Shown: positions 35,292-43,945 of the stretch, one piece after another
Numbering within the stretch: the first letter of the stretch is position 1
How the letters are laid out: each line of letters opens with the position of its first letter
Source of the DNA: Actinotalea subterranea
Lineage (GTDB): Bacteria > Actinomycetota > Actinomycetes > Actinomycetales > Cellulomonadaceae
Assembly: GCF_008364845.1 (NCBI RefSeq)
Contig: NZ_VTTP01000005.1
Location: 186,001-250,000, forward strand
Direction: 5' to 3'
Length of the DNA stretch: 64,000 bases
The notes under the pieces: model-generated
What the model saw: only the letters and a program-made list of their open reading frames with translations
Told to the model about the DNA's origin: nothing
Database searches by the model: none
Made by a program: the position numbers and the translations under genes

Positions 35292-37688
35292 TCAGCCGAT
35301 CTCGTCGGGGATCTCGTCGATGACGGTGCCGCCGAGCATCTGGGCCACGAGCGGGGCCCCGACGAGGCCCGAGCCGGCGAGGTCGGGGTCGTCGGGGCTC
35401 GCGTCCTCGCCCTCCTCGACGGCTCGCCTGTCCTGCGGCGAGGGCGCTGCGACCGGTCTGGCGGTCTCCCACGGTCGTGCACCGCGGGGCGCGCCGCCCG
35501 GGCGGGAGCCTGCCGTCGGCGCTTCGTGGGCGTCCGGCTCCGGCTCCGGCTCGGGTCCGTCGGGGACGCCGTCGGACGCCGCGCTCGACGCGTCGCGACC
35601 GCCTGCGGTGCGCGAGGCGCTGGGGTCCCGTGCGGCGTCGGCCCTCGGGGGGCTCGACAGCGCGGCCGCAGACGGGCCCTGCCCGCCGGCGGCGGCGCCC
35701 CCTGCGGGTGCGGCGCCCGGGCCTGAGCCCGGTCCGTTCTGACCGGCGGCTGGTGATCCTCCGGCCTGCGTGGTGCGGGGAGCGGCGGCCGGCGCGCCCC
35801 ACGACGCCTCGGCCTGGGACGTCGAGATGCCGCCCAGCGGGGTGGGCCGGTCCTGCGCACCGGACCCGACCTCGGGCTCCGGCATGCCCGTGGGGCGAGC
35901 CTGGCTCGCGGACTCCGCGAGCGCCGTCTCGATGCGCACGTCGAGGCCGAGGGTCTCGTGGAGCGCGCGCTGGACGTTCTCCGGGTGCGGGCCGGTGCGG
36001 AACGTCGTCGCGAGCTGGGGGGTCGTGAACGCGAGCGTGACCTTGCCCGCGGCGACCTGGGCGACCTGGGCGTTCTGGCTGACGAGCACCCACGTGGCCA
36101 TGCGCAGGCCGCGCAGCGTCTGGAGCACCTCGGGCCAGCGCCTGCGGACGGTCTCGGCGTCGGGCCCACCCGCCTGGGCCTGCGTGCTGGGCTCGACCGC
36201 CGCGGGTGCGTGCACGGCAGGTGCGGCCTCGGCGGGCTCGACGGCCGCCTCGACGTCGGAGGGTTCGGTCGCTGAGGGCGCGGTCGCCTCGGCCAGAGCC
36301 GGTTCGGGCAGGGCCGGCTCGGGCAGGTCCGGCACGGGCGCGGTCTGTGCTGACGCGCGGACCGGCTCGGAGGCATCCGCCGCGGCACGGGCCGGGGCGG
36401 GTGTCGCGGCCCGTGCCGGCGCCTCCACCGCTGCGCGGGCCGTGGCGGGCGTCACCTCGACAGCGGGCGCCACGGCCGGGGCCGCCGCGGCGAGCGCGGG
36501 CGCCGCGGCGACGCGTGCGACTCCGCTCCCGCCCAGCTCACGCTCGACGCGGTCCAGGCGTGCGCCGAGGCCGTTGACGGTGTCGTCCGCCGCGGGCAGC
36601 AGCAGGCGCGCGACGAGGAGCTCGAGGTGCAGGCGGGGCGACGTCGCGCCGGTCATCTCGCTGAGCGCGGCGTTGACGAGGTCCGCGGAGCGCGACAGCT
36701 CCGAGGCGCCGAGGACGGCCGCCTGGCCGCGCATGCGCTCGAGCTGGTCCGCGGGCAGGTCGCGCAGCACGGCCTGGGCGGCGTCGCCCGACGCCGCGAT
36801 GACGATGAGGTCCCGCAGCCGCTCGAGGACGTCCTCGACGAACCTGCGGGGCTCGTGACCGGAGGACACGACCCGGTCGACCACGCGGAACGCGCTCGCG
36901 CCGTCGCGCGCGGCGATGGCGTCCACGACGTCGTCGAGAAGCGTGGCGTGCGTGTAGCCGAGGAGGGCGACGGCGCGCTCGTAGTCGATGCCCGACGCGT
37001 CGGCGCCGGCCACGAGCTGGTCGAGCACGGAGAGCGAGTCACGCACCGAGCCGCCCCCGGCACGCACGACCAGAGGCAGCACCCCCGCGCCGACCGCGAC
37101 GCCCTCGGCCGTGCAGAGCTGCTCGAGGTAGGGCTGCAGCGTCGCCGGGCCCACGAGGCGGAACGGGTAGTGGTGGGTGCGGGAGCGGATGGTCCCGATG
37201 ACCTTGTCCGGCTCCGTCGTCGCGAAGATGAACTTGATGTGGGGCGGCGGCTCCTCGACGATCTTGAGCAGCGCGTTGAAGCCCTGCGACGTGACCATGT
37301 GGGCCTCGTCGAGGATGAAGATCTTGTACCGGTCACGCGCCGGGGCGAACGTCGCGCGCTCGCGCAGGTCACGCGCGTCGTCGACGCCGCCGTGGCTCGC
37401 GGCGTCGATCTCGACGACGTCGAGGCTCCCCGGCCCGCCGCGGCCCAGCTCCACGCACGACTCGCACGTGCCGCAGGGCTCCGGCGTCGGCCCCTGCGCG
37501 CAGTTGAGGCACCGGGCGAGGATGCGGGCCGACGTCGTCTTGCCGCAGCCGCGCGGGCCCGAGAAGAGGTACGCGTGGGTGACGCGGTCCGCCCGCAGCG
37601 CCTGCATGAGCGGCTCGGTGACGTGCTCCTGGCCGATGACCTCGGCGAACGACTCGGGCCGGTAGCGGCGGTACAGGGCTGTGGTCAC
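35292..37688 (-). CDS. dnaX: DNA polymerase III subunit gamma/tau
   Basis: Clamp-loader motor, 798 aa. Walker A GPRGCGKT, four-Cys zinc site (CLNC...CGTCESC), DEAHM (Walker B), sensor residues, then a long Ala/Pro/Glu-rich linker (about 400-530, 620-780) and a conserved tau-like block in between (WPEVLQTLRGLRMATWVLVSQNAQV). No A-rich slip site is visible, so no shorter gamma product is predicted. GTG 37688 with -10 TACCCT 6 nt upstream: leaderless. Confidence 0.95.
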   Translation of the reverse strand: MTTALYRRYRPESFAEVIGQEHVTEPLMQALRADRVTHAYLFSGPRGCGKTTSARILARCLNCAQGPTPEPCGTCESCVELGRGGPGSLDVVEIDAASHGGVDDARDLRERATFAPARDRYKIFILDEAHMVTSQGFNALLKIVEEPPPHIKFIFATTEPDKVIGTIRSRTHHYPFRLVGPATLQPYLEQLCTAEGVAVGAGVLPLVVRAGGGSVRDSLSVLDQLVAGADASGIDYERAVALLGYTHATLLDDVVDAIAARDGASAFRVVDRVVSSGHEPRRFVEDVLERLRDLIVIAASGDAAQAVLRDLPADQLERMRGQAAVLGASELSRSADLVNAALSEMTGATSPRLHLELLVARLLLPAADDTVNGLGARLDRVERELGGSGVARVAAAPALAAAAPAVAPAVEVTPATARAAVEAPARAATPAPARAAADASEPVRASAQTAPVPDLPEPALPEPALAEATAPSATEPSDVEAAVEPAEAAPAVHAPAAVEPSTQAQAGGPDAETVRRRWPEVLQTLRGLRMATWVLVSQNAQVAQVAAGKVTLAFTTPQLATTFRTGPHPENVQRALHETLGLDVRIETALAESASQARPTGMPEPEVGSGAQDRPTPLGGISTSQAEASWGAPAAAPRTTQAGGSPAAGQNGPGSGPGAAPAGGAAAGGQGPSAAALSSPPRADAARDPSASRTAGGRDASSAASDGVPDGPEPEPEPDAHEAPTAGSRPGGAPRGARPWETARPVAAPSPQDRRAVEEGEDASPDDPDLAGSGLVGAPLVAQMLGGTVIDEIPDEIG

Positions 37689-37782
37689 GACATGAGGGTA
37701 GACGGCGTGGCCGACACCCCGACGACGGGCCGTGCACGTCCCGCACGCCCGTCGGTCCCTGGCCGCGACCCGCGGCCCACCC

Positions 37783-37832
37783 CCGCCACCGCGGCCCGTC
37801 CCTCCCCTCCGAGGGCCGGGCCGCGGTGGCGG
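37783..37832 (-). terminator. Long hairpin after the FtsX-like operon
   Basis: Sixteen-bp perfect stem (37783-37798 with 37817-37832), 18-nt loop, directly after the leftward permease stop (37843). No T-tract. Confidence 0.7.
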
Positions 37833-37842
37833 ACGAGGGAGC

Positions 37843-39225
37843 TCAGTCCGCGCGCACGACCGTCTCGCCCAGCACGGACCGCAGGAGCGGCCGGCTCGTC
37901 TCCGACGCCGCCAGGACGAGCAGGCACCCGACCGTCAGGCACACCGCGAGCGCGATCAGCCCCTGCGGCGCCGTGACGAGCGCCATGCCGAACAGGGGCA
38001 GCAGCACCACGAGCGCGACCAGCGCGGACGTCCCCGCGACGAAGACCAGCGGCGCCGCGACCTCACGCCGACGGACCTGGTCGAACAGCTCGACCGGCAC
38101 GCCCGCGAGCTGCTGGAGCGCGTACTCGCGCCGGCGGTCCAGCACGCTGGCGGCCTGCATGATGCCCGCGGAGCACGCCGCGACCGTGAACGCGATGCCC
38201 AGGGTCAGCAGACCACCCGTCACGAGGTCGGTCATGAGGAGCTTGTCCTCGTTGCTGTTCATGTCGCCGCTCGCGGCGGAGAGCGCCGGGAGCACGGACA
38301 GGACGCCTGCGACGAAGCTCGCGAGGCCCAGGCCGCCGACGACGCGCCAGGCTCCCTTCGGGTCGCCGAGCAGCCGCCGGGCCGCGAGGAGCTTCGCCGG
38401 CGTCGAGGCGCGCCGCACCATGACCCTGGCGAGCACGCTGATGGTCCACGGACCCAGCAGGTTGATGGTGCCGAACACCGCGGCGATCATGCCGAGCATC
38501 ACCGCGATCACCACTGCGCCGTCGAGACCCATGTTGACCTGCGTGAACACCAGGAACACGCCGAGGGCGACGACGACGGCGAGCGCCCGCACCCACTTCA
38601 TCCCGGGCGGGGTCTCGCGCCGGGCCACCCCGAGCGGGGAGATCACGACGCGCCGCAGCGAGATGGTGCCGCTCACCGCGGCGAGCAGGGGCACCGCGAC
38701 GAGCGCGACGAGCACGGGCAGCGGCCCCACCCACAGCTCGCCCGCGCTGAACGGCTCGTCCATGAACGGGATGCGCGTCCACACGGGCAGGAGCAGCAGG
38801 TAGCCGAGGAAGCCGAGCGCCGCACCGACGAGCCCCTGACGGGCCGTCTCGATGACGGTGATGCCGACGACCTCGCGCGGTGTGACGCCGAGCAGGCGCA
38901 GCGTCGACAGCCGCGCGTCGCGCCGTGCCACACCGAGCCGGGCGGCGGCCCCGCCGAGCGCGAGCAGGGGCACGAGGAGCAGCACCACGGCGACCCAGGC
39001 GAGGAGCACGTAGTTCGGGGCGAGCGACTTCATGACGAGCGAGGTCGGGTTCTCGGCGCGGCCCATGAAGCCGAGCAGGCCGCCGACGACGCTGAGCGCG
39101 AACGCCGTCATCACCGCGAAGGCGAGGACGGCGAGCGCCGTCGGCGTCATGAACCGTCGGGCACCCGTGCCGGCGGACTGCCCGGCGCGCATGGGTCCCG
39201 TCGAGAGGGTCAGGACGGCGTTCAC
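37843..39225 (-). CDS. FtsX-like ABC permease
   Basis: 460 aa with about ten hydrophobic segments in two FtsX-like halves (MacB/FtsX superfamily, with periplasmic-type loops): VVGGLLGFMG, LSTLRLLGVTPREVVGITVIETARQGLVGAALG (the FtsX-type coupling motif), and a repeat near LQQLAGVPVELFDQVRRREVAAP. Forms an exporter or envelope machine with the ATPase encoded upstream (4-bp overlap). Substrate unknown. Confidence 0.88.
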   Translation of the reverse strand: MNAVLTLSTGPMRAGQSAGTGARRFMTPTALAVLAFAVMTAFALSVVGGLLGFMGRAENPTSLVMKSLAPNYVLLAWVAVVLLLVPLLALGGAAARLGVARRDARLSTLRLLGVTPREVVGITVIETARQGLVGAALGFLGYLLLLPVWTRIPFMDEPFSAGELWVGPLPVLVALVAVPLLAAVSGTISLRRVVISPLGVARRETPPGMKWVRALAVVVALGVFLVFTQVNMGLDGAVVIAVMLGMIAAVFGTINLLGPWTISVLARVMVRRASTPAKLLAARRLLGDPKGAWRVVGGLGLASFVAGVLSVLPALSAASGDMNSNEDKLLMTDLVTGGLLTLGIAFTVAACSAGIMQAASVLDRRREYALQQLAGVPVELFDQVRRREVAAPLVFVAGTSALVALVVLLPLFGMALVTAPQGLIALAVCLTVGCLLVLAASETSRPLLRSVLGETVVRAD

Positions 39226-40076
39226 CGGTGACCACCCATGCCACCGACGGCACCGGGCACGACGCCGCTGGGCGCGGCACCGGGGGCCACGCCCCACCGC
39301 GAGCCGTACGCGCCGGGCTCGGCGAGCGTCGTCGGCGGGGCGACCGCCGTCGTGCCCGACGTCCGGGCGAGGGCGCCGCTGCGCACGAGGCCGTCGCGCA
39401 TCTCGATGCGCCGCGTGCACCAGTCGGCCACCGACTCCTCGTGCGTGACGACGACGAGGGAGGCACCGGCGGCGCGCGTGGTCTCGGTCAGGATGCGCAT
39501 GACCTCGGCCCCGGTGGCCTGGTCGAGGGCGCCGGTCGGCTCGTCCGCGAAGACGATGTCCGGGCCGGTGATCAGGGCGCGGGCGACGGCGACGCGCTGC
39601 GCCTGGCCGCCGGACATCTCACCGGGGCGCCGCTCCTCCATGCCCGCGAGGCCCAGGGCCGTGAGCCACTGGCGGGCGAGCGCGATCGCCTGGGCGCGCG
39701 GGGTCCCGAGCAGCATGGGCGGCAGGGCCACGTTCTCCTGCGCGGGGAGCTCGGAGAGCAGCTGGCCGAACTGGAACACGAAGCCGTAGTGGCGGCGCCG
39801 CAGCAGGGAGCGCTCGCGCTCGTTGAGGCCCGCCACGTCGCGGCCGCGCAGGGAAACCGTCCCGCTGTCGGGGCGCAGGATGCCCGCGAGGCAGTGCAGC
39901 AGGGTGGACTTGCCGGAGCCGGACGGCCCCATGATCGCTAGGGACTCCCCGTCGGCGAGGTCCACGTCGACGCCCGCGAGCGCCGTCGTGGAGCCGAAGG
40001 TCTTGACCAGGCCCCGGGCCGAGAGGCGCGGCGTCGTGGCGGGCGGTGGGACAGGGCTGACGGACGGTGTGCTCAT
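39222..40076 (-). CDS. ABC transporter ATP-binding protein (MacB/LolD type)
   Basis: 284-aa ATPase with Walker A GPSGSGKS, signature MSGGQAQRVAVARAL, Walker B IVFADEPTGALD, His in VVTHEESV. The Q-loop FVFQFGQLL and the DEPTGALD form mark the MacB/LolD/FtsE group. A Gly/Pro/Ala-rich tail of 40 residues follows. ATG 40076. First gene of the two-gene exporter operon. Confidence 0.93.
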   Translation of the reverse strand: MSTPSVSPVPPPATTPRLSARGLVKTFGSTTALAGVDVDLADGESLAIMGPSGSGKSTLLHCLAGILRPDSGTVSLRGRDVAGLNERERSLLRRRHYGFVFQFGQLLSELPAQENVALPPMLLGTPRAQAIALARQWLTALGLAGMEERRPGEMSGGQAQRVAVARALITGPDIVFADEPTGALDQATGAEVMRILTETTRAAGASLVVVTHEESVADWCTRRIEMRDGLVRSGALARTSGTTAVAPPTTLAEPGAYGSRWGVAPGAAPSGVVPGAVGGMGGHR

Positions 40077-40195
40077 GCCACCAGGCTGGCCCGGGGACGC
40101 GCGGTGCCGCGTCGGACGCTGGGCCGGTTCGCCACGGTGCCGTGTGCGACCAGGGACGCGCCGCGGGTACGACCTGGGTTGCAGTCCGGGCATGC

Positions 40196-40290
40196 AAGGA
40201 CCCCCCGCACACCCGTCAGAGCTCACCTGCCCTTGCTGCCTTCCGGCCCTGGGGGAGTTCAGCGAGATGACGCCGCACGAGGGGTCTGGG
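40196..40290 (-). ncRNA. ffs: Signal recognition particle RNA (small bacterial type)
   Basis: The leftward strand carries the conserved SRP loop GGGCCGGAAGGCAGCAAGGG (40228-40247), the helix-8 core. The 5' GACCCC and 3' GGGGTC ends pair to close the hairpin (about 95 nt). -10 TAGGCT lies at 40294-40299 (complement). Ends are approximate (within about 5 nt). SRP RNA lies close to dnaX in many actinobacteria. It falls in the 368-bp gap between the ABC operon and the ferric-reductase-like gene. Confidence 0.88.
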
Positions 40291-40444
40291 GCCAGCCTAA
40301 CGCAGCCGCCGGGGCGGCCGGGAACGCCCGAGCCACCCGCGAGGGCGCCCGGGCGCTCGCGTCGACGGCGTGCCGGACCGATCCGCAGCGGCACCACAGC
40401 CCACGTCCAGGGATCTCCCAGGGTGGGCGAGGACCGTCCACGTC

Positions 40445-41881
40445 ATGAGCACGACGACCAGGCCCGCCCCACCTGCCCCGGCACCCGTCCGGCCGCTGCC
40501 CACGCCTGCACCCCGGCGGTGGGGGCCCGAGGCGGTCGGCGCGTTCGTGTGGGCCACCACGCTCGTCGTCGTCGCCCTGTGGGAGCACCACGGCGGCGTG
40601 CAGGACCTCGTCGCGAGCCCGGCCGAGGCGATCACCTCCCTCGGCCGCCTCACGGCGTTGGTCAGCTCGAACCTGCTGCTGCTCCAGGTGCTCGCGATGG
40701 CGCGGATCCCCGTGGTCGAGCGCAGCCTGGGCCAGGACCGGCTCGCACGGTGGCACCGCGTGCTCGGATTCACGTCGATCACCCTGCTGCTCGCGCACCT
40801 GGTGCTCACGACGCTCGGCTGGTCGCTGCTCGACGGCGTCGCGCTCTGGTCCGAGCTGTGGTCGTTGGTCACGACGGCGCCCGGGATGCTCCTGGCGGCG
40901 GCCGGCACGGCACTCCTGGTGCTCGTCGGGGTGACCTCGGCGCGGTTCGCCCGCCGTCGGCTCCGGTACGAGTCGTGGCACCTGCTGCACCTGTACGCGT
41001 ACCTCGGGGTGGGCCTCGCGCTCCCCCACCAGCTGTGGACCGGCGAGGACTTCCTCGCCTCGACGGCCGCGACCGTCTACTGGTGGTCGCTGTACGCGGC
41101 AGCGCTCGGCGCTGTGCTGGTGCACCGGGTCGCGGCGCCCCTGCGGCTCTCGCTGCGGCACCGCCTGACCGTCAGCCACGTGCGCGAGGAGGCGCCCGGC
41201 ATCGTGACCATGCACCTGACCGGTCGGCGGCTCGACGAGCTCGCCGTGCTCCCGGGGCAGTTCTTCGTGTGGCGCTTCCGCACGGGGCCGGGGTGGACCC
41301 GTGGGCACCCGTACTCGCTGTCCGCGGCGCCCACGACCGAGGGCCTGCGCATCACGCTCGGCACGCGCGGCGACGACGGCGACCGCCTACGACGGGTCGC
41401 GCCCGGGACCCCCGTGCTCCTCGAGGGCCCGTACGGCCGTCTGACGCCCGAGGTCCGACGACGCCGCGGCCTGGTGCTCCTCGGCAACGGGCTGGGTGTG
41501 GCACCGCTCATGTCGCTGCTCGACGACGCCGCCCGCACCGGTGTGCTCGACCCGCGGCGCGGCGGCCGGCCGGCGACGCTCGTCCGGCGGGTGCGCGACC
41601 TCGGTCCGCAGCCCTTCGCGGCGGAGCTCGACGCCCTGACGCGCGCCGGCCTGGTCGAGGTCGTCGACCTCGTGGGCCCCCGGAGCACGACCGGGACCGC
41701 GTGGCTGCCCGCGCACCTCGGCCACGTCACCGGCCCCGAGGCCGCGCGCCTGCTCGTCCCCGACGCCGCGGGCTGCGACGTCTACGTCTGCGGGTCGGCC
41801 ACCTGGGCGGACGCTCTCGCCGCCGACCTCCGCCACGCGGGCGTGCCCCGTGACGCCCTGCACGTCGAACGCTTCAGCTGA
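40445..41881 (+). CDS. Ferric-reductase-like transmembrane flavo-oxidoreductase
   Basis: 478 aa. N-terminal half: about six transmembrane segments with the ferric reductase heme-ligand His pattern (HRVLGFTSITLLLAHLVL, WHLLHLYAYLGVGLALPHQ). C-terminal half: FAD-binding HPYSLSAAP and NAD(P)-binding GNGLGVAP. Moves electrons from NAD(P)H through FAD and heme across the membrane. ATG 40445; first gene of an operon with an FMN-binding protein and ApbE, so these are its likely electron acceptors or maturation factor. Confidence 0.92.
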   Translation: MSTTTRPAPPAPAPVRPLPTPAPRRWGPEAVGAFVWATTLVVVALWEHHGGVQDLVASPAEAITSLGRLTALVSSNLLLLQVLAMARIPVVERSLGQDRLARWHRVLGFTSITLLLAHLVLTTLGWSLLDGVALWSELWSLVTTAPGMLLAAAGTALLVLVGVTSARFARRRLRYESWHLLHLYAYLGVGLALPHQLWTGEDFLASTAATVYWWSLYAAALGAVLVHRVAAPLRLSLRHRLTVSHVREEAPGIVTMHLTGRRLDELAVLPGQFFVWRFRTGPGWTRGHPYSLSAAPTTEGLRITLGTRGDDGDRLRRVAPGTPVLLEGPYGRLTPEVRRRRGLVLLGNGLGVAPLMSLLDDAARTGVLDPRRGGRPATLVRRVRDLGPQPFAAELDALTRAGLVEVVDLVGPRSTTGTAWLPAHLGHVTGPEAARLLVPDAAGCDVYVCGSATWADALAADLRHAGVPRDALHVERFS

Positions 41882-41894
41882 TCCGGAGGAACCC

Positions 41895-42413
41895 ATGCGC
41901 CGCATACTCATCGCCCTCGGGACGACCCTGACGGGCCTCGTCCTGCTGTTCTCCTGGCCCACGAGCCTCAACCGCTCGGTCGCCGCGACCGGGACGTCGG
42001 GCGGGACGACCACGGACGACTCCACGTCGTCGTCCGACGCCGGAGGCACCACCGACGACTCCGGCGCCTCGGCGTCGGGCACCACGGACTCGGGCACCAC
42101 CGACTCGTCGACCGCGGACCCGGGCTCGACGTCGGCCTCCGGCACGTACGACGGCACCGCCGTCTCGACCAGGTACGGCGACGTGCAGGTGCGGGTCACG
42201 GTGGTCGACGGCGAGGTCACGTCGGCCGAGGCCATCAGCTACCCGAACCGCGACCGGCACGACCAGCAGATCAACGCGTACGCGATCCCTGTGCTCAACG
42301 CGGCGGCCGTCGAGGCGCAGAGCGCGGACATCGACATGGTCAGCGGCGCCACCGTCACGAGCGGCGCGTACGTCCAGTCCCTGCAGGACGCGCTCGACCA
42401 GGCGGGGCTGTGA
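41895..42413 (+). CDS. FMN-binding domain protein (covalent flavin carrier)
   Basis: 172 aa. Membrane-anchor helix (8-30), Thr/Ser/Asp/Gly-rich extracytoplasmic linker (31-83), FMN_bind domain (84-172). The flavinylation motif is SGATVTS (150-156), with Thr153 the probable FMN acceptor. ApbE is encoded next to it. GGAGGAA ribosome site 13 nt after the reductase stop. Works as an external electron carrier; physiological acceptor unknown. Confidence 0.92.
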   Translation: MRRILIALGTTLTGLVLLFSWPTSLNRSVAATGTSGGTTTDDSTSSSDAGGTTDDSGASASGTTDSGTTDSSTADPGSTSASGTYDGTAVSTRYGDVQVRVTVVDGEVTSAEAISYPNRDRHDQQINAYAIPVLNAAAVEAQSADIDMVSGATVTSGAYVQSLQDALDQAGL

Positions 42414-43210
42414 ACGCCGTGGCGGCGGTGCTGGACGCCCCGCCGACCGACGAGCGGCGCGCGTGGGTCCAGCAGGTCATGGGGATGCCGATCAGCGTGC
42501 ACGTGCGCGGTGCGGGCGCCCGGGGCCCCGAGGCTGCCGCCGCTGTTGGCGCGCTCATGGAGGACCTGCGCGCGGCTGACGCGATGTTCAGCACCTACCG
42601 CGCGGAGTCGGAGATCAGCCGCCTCCAGCGGGGGGACCTCACGCTCGCGGACGCCGACCCGCTGGTCCGCGAGGTGCACCTGCTGTGCGGCATCGCGCGC
42701 ATCCGCACCGACGGCTGGTTCGACGCGTGGCACGCGGTGCCCGGGCGGCCAGGGGTCTTCGACCCGACGGGCCTGGTCAAGACCTGGGCGGTCACGCGCG
42801 CCGCCCGGCACCTGCGCGAGCTGCCGGCCGAGATCGGCTTCGCAGTGGGTGCGGGCGGCGACGTGCTGGTCCGGGCGGGTGCGGGCCGGGCGGCGTGGCG
42901 CATCGGCGTCGAGGACCCCCGGGACCGCTCCCGCGTGCTGGGCTCGGTGCCGGTGGCCGACGGCGGTGTGGCGACGTCGGGCATCGCGGCGCGTGGCACC
43001 CACATCCTCGACCCGCGGACCGGCCGCGGCACGAGCGCGGTGCTGTCGGCGACCGTCGTCGGGCCCTCGCTCCTGTGGGCCGACGTGTTCGCGACGGCCG
43101 CGGTCGCGCAGGGTCGCCGGGCCCGCGAGTGGGTCCAGACGCTGCCCGGGACGAGCGGGCTGCTCGTGCTCGCCGACGGCGCCGTGCACCGGTGGGCGAA
43201 CGAGCCGTAG
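42410..43210 (+). CDS. apbE: FAD:protein FMN transferase
   Basis: 266 aa. Attaches FMN to Thr of carrier proteins. ApbE motifs: MGMPISVHV, FSTYRAESEISRLQ, GGDVLVRAG, VATSGIAARGTHILDPRTG, and TVVGPSLLWADVFATAA. No lipobox or signal peptide is seen, so the enzyme may act in the cytoplasm or leave by an unusual route. GTG 42410 overlaps the carrier stop by 4 bp. Confidence 0.95.
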   Translation: MNAVAAVLDAPPTDERRAWVQQVMGMPISVHVRGAGARGPEAAAAVGALMEDLRAADAMFSTYRAESEISRLQRGDLTLADADPLVREVHLLCGIARIRTDGWFDAWHAVPGRPGVFDPTGLVKTWAVTRAARHLRELPAEIGFAVGAGGDVLVRAGAGRAAWRIGVEDPRDRSRVLGSVPVADGGVATSGIAARGTHILDPRTGRGTSAVLSATVVGPSLLWADVFATAAVAQGRRAREWVQTLPGTSGLLVLADGAVHRWANEP

Positions 43211-43276
43211 GGCCCGGGGTACGGCGGGCCGGACCGCTCAAGGTGCGGCGGACCGCTCAGCGGCGCGGCGGCCCGC

Positions 43277-43945
43277 TCAGCGGCGCAGCACGCGGCGTGA
43301 GAGGACGTTCCCGAGGACCTGCACGGCCTGGACCATGATCACGATGACGACGACGGCGACCGCGGTGACCTCCCAGTTGAAGCGCTGGTAGCCGTGCCGG
43401 ATCGCGAAGTCGCCGAGCCCGCCGCCGCCGACGATGCCCGCCATCGCGGACATGTCGATGACGCCGATCACGAGGAACGTGAACGCGAGGATGAGCGGCC
43501 CGAGCGCCTCGGGGATGAGCACGGACCAGATGATGCGCCACCGCGAGGCGCCCATCGCGCGTGCGGCCTCGACGACGCCCGGGTCCAGCCCCACGAGGTT
43601 CTGCTCGACGAGGCGCGAGAACGCGAACGACGCCATGATCGCCATCGGGAAGATCGCGGCCTCGGTGCCGATCGTCTTGCCGACGACGGCCATCGTCGCC
43701 GGGCCCACCGCGAAGATGAAGATGACGAACGGGATGGGCCGCACGAAGTTCACGAGCACGTTGAGCACCGTGAACACGGCCCGGTTGGCGAAGAAGTTGC
43801 CGCGCCGCGTCACGTACAGGGCGATGCCGAGCGCGAGGCCGAACACTCCGGCGAACAGCAGCGCGACGGACACCATCTGCAGCGTCTCGCCGAACGCCTT
43901 GCCGAGCAGCGGGGCGAGGTAGCCCCAGTCCGTGTCGCGGTTCAT
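43277..43945 (-). CDS. metI: Methionine ABC transporter permease
   Basis: 222-aa inner-membrane permease with five transmembrane segments and the EAA loop AARAMGASRWRIIWSVLIPEAL that docks on MetN. Preceding FVRPIPFVIFIFAVGP is the MetI signature. ATG 43945 overlaps the metN stop by 4 bp. Third gene of metQNI. Confidence 0.95.
   Translation of the reverse strand: MNRDTDWGYLAPLLGKAFGETLQMVSVALLFAGVFGLALGIALYVTRRGNFFANRAVFTVLNVLVNFVRPIPFVIFIFAVGPATMAVVGKTIGTEAAIFPMAIMASFAFSRLVEQNLVGLDPGVVEAARAMGASRWRIIWSVLIPEALGPLILAFTFLVIGVIDMSAMAGIVGGGGLGDFAIRHGYQRFNWEVTAVAVVVIVIMVQAVQVLGNVLSRRVLRR

Noticed and set aside
35292-37688. Programmed frameshift for a short gamma form of DnaX
   Set aside because: No slippery A-rich heptamer or suitable early stop context was seen.
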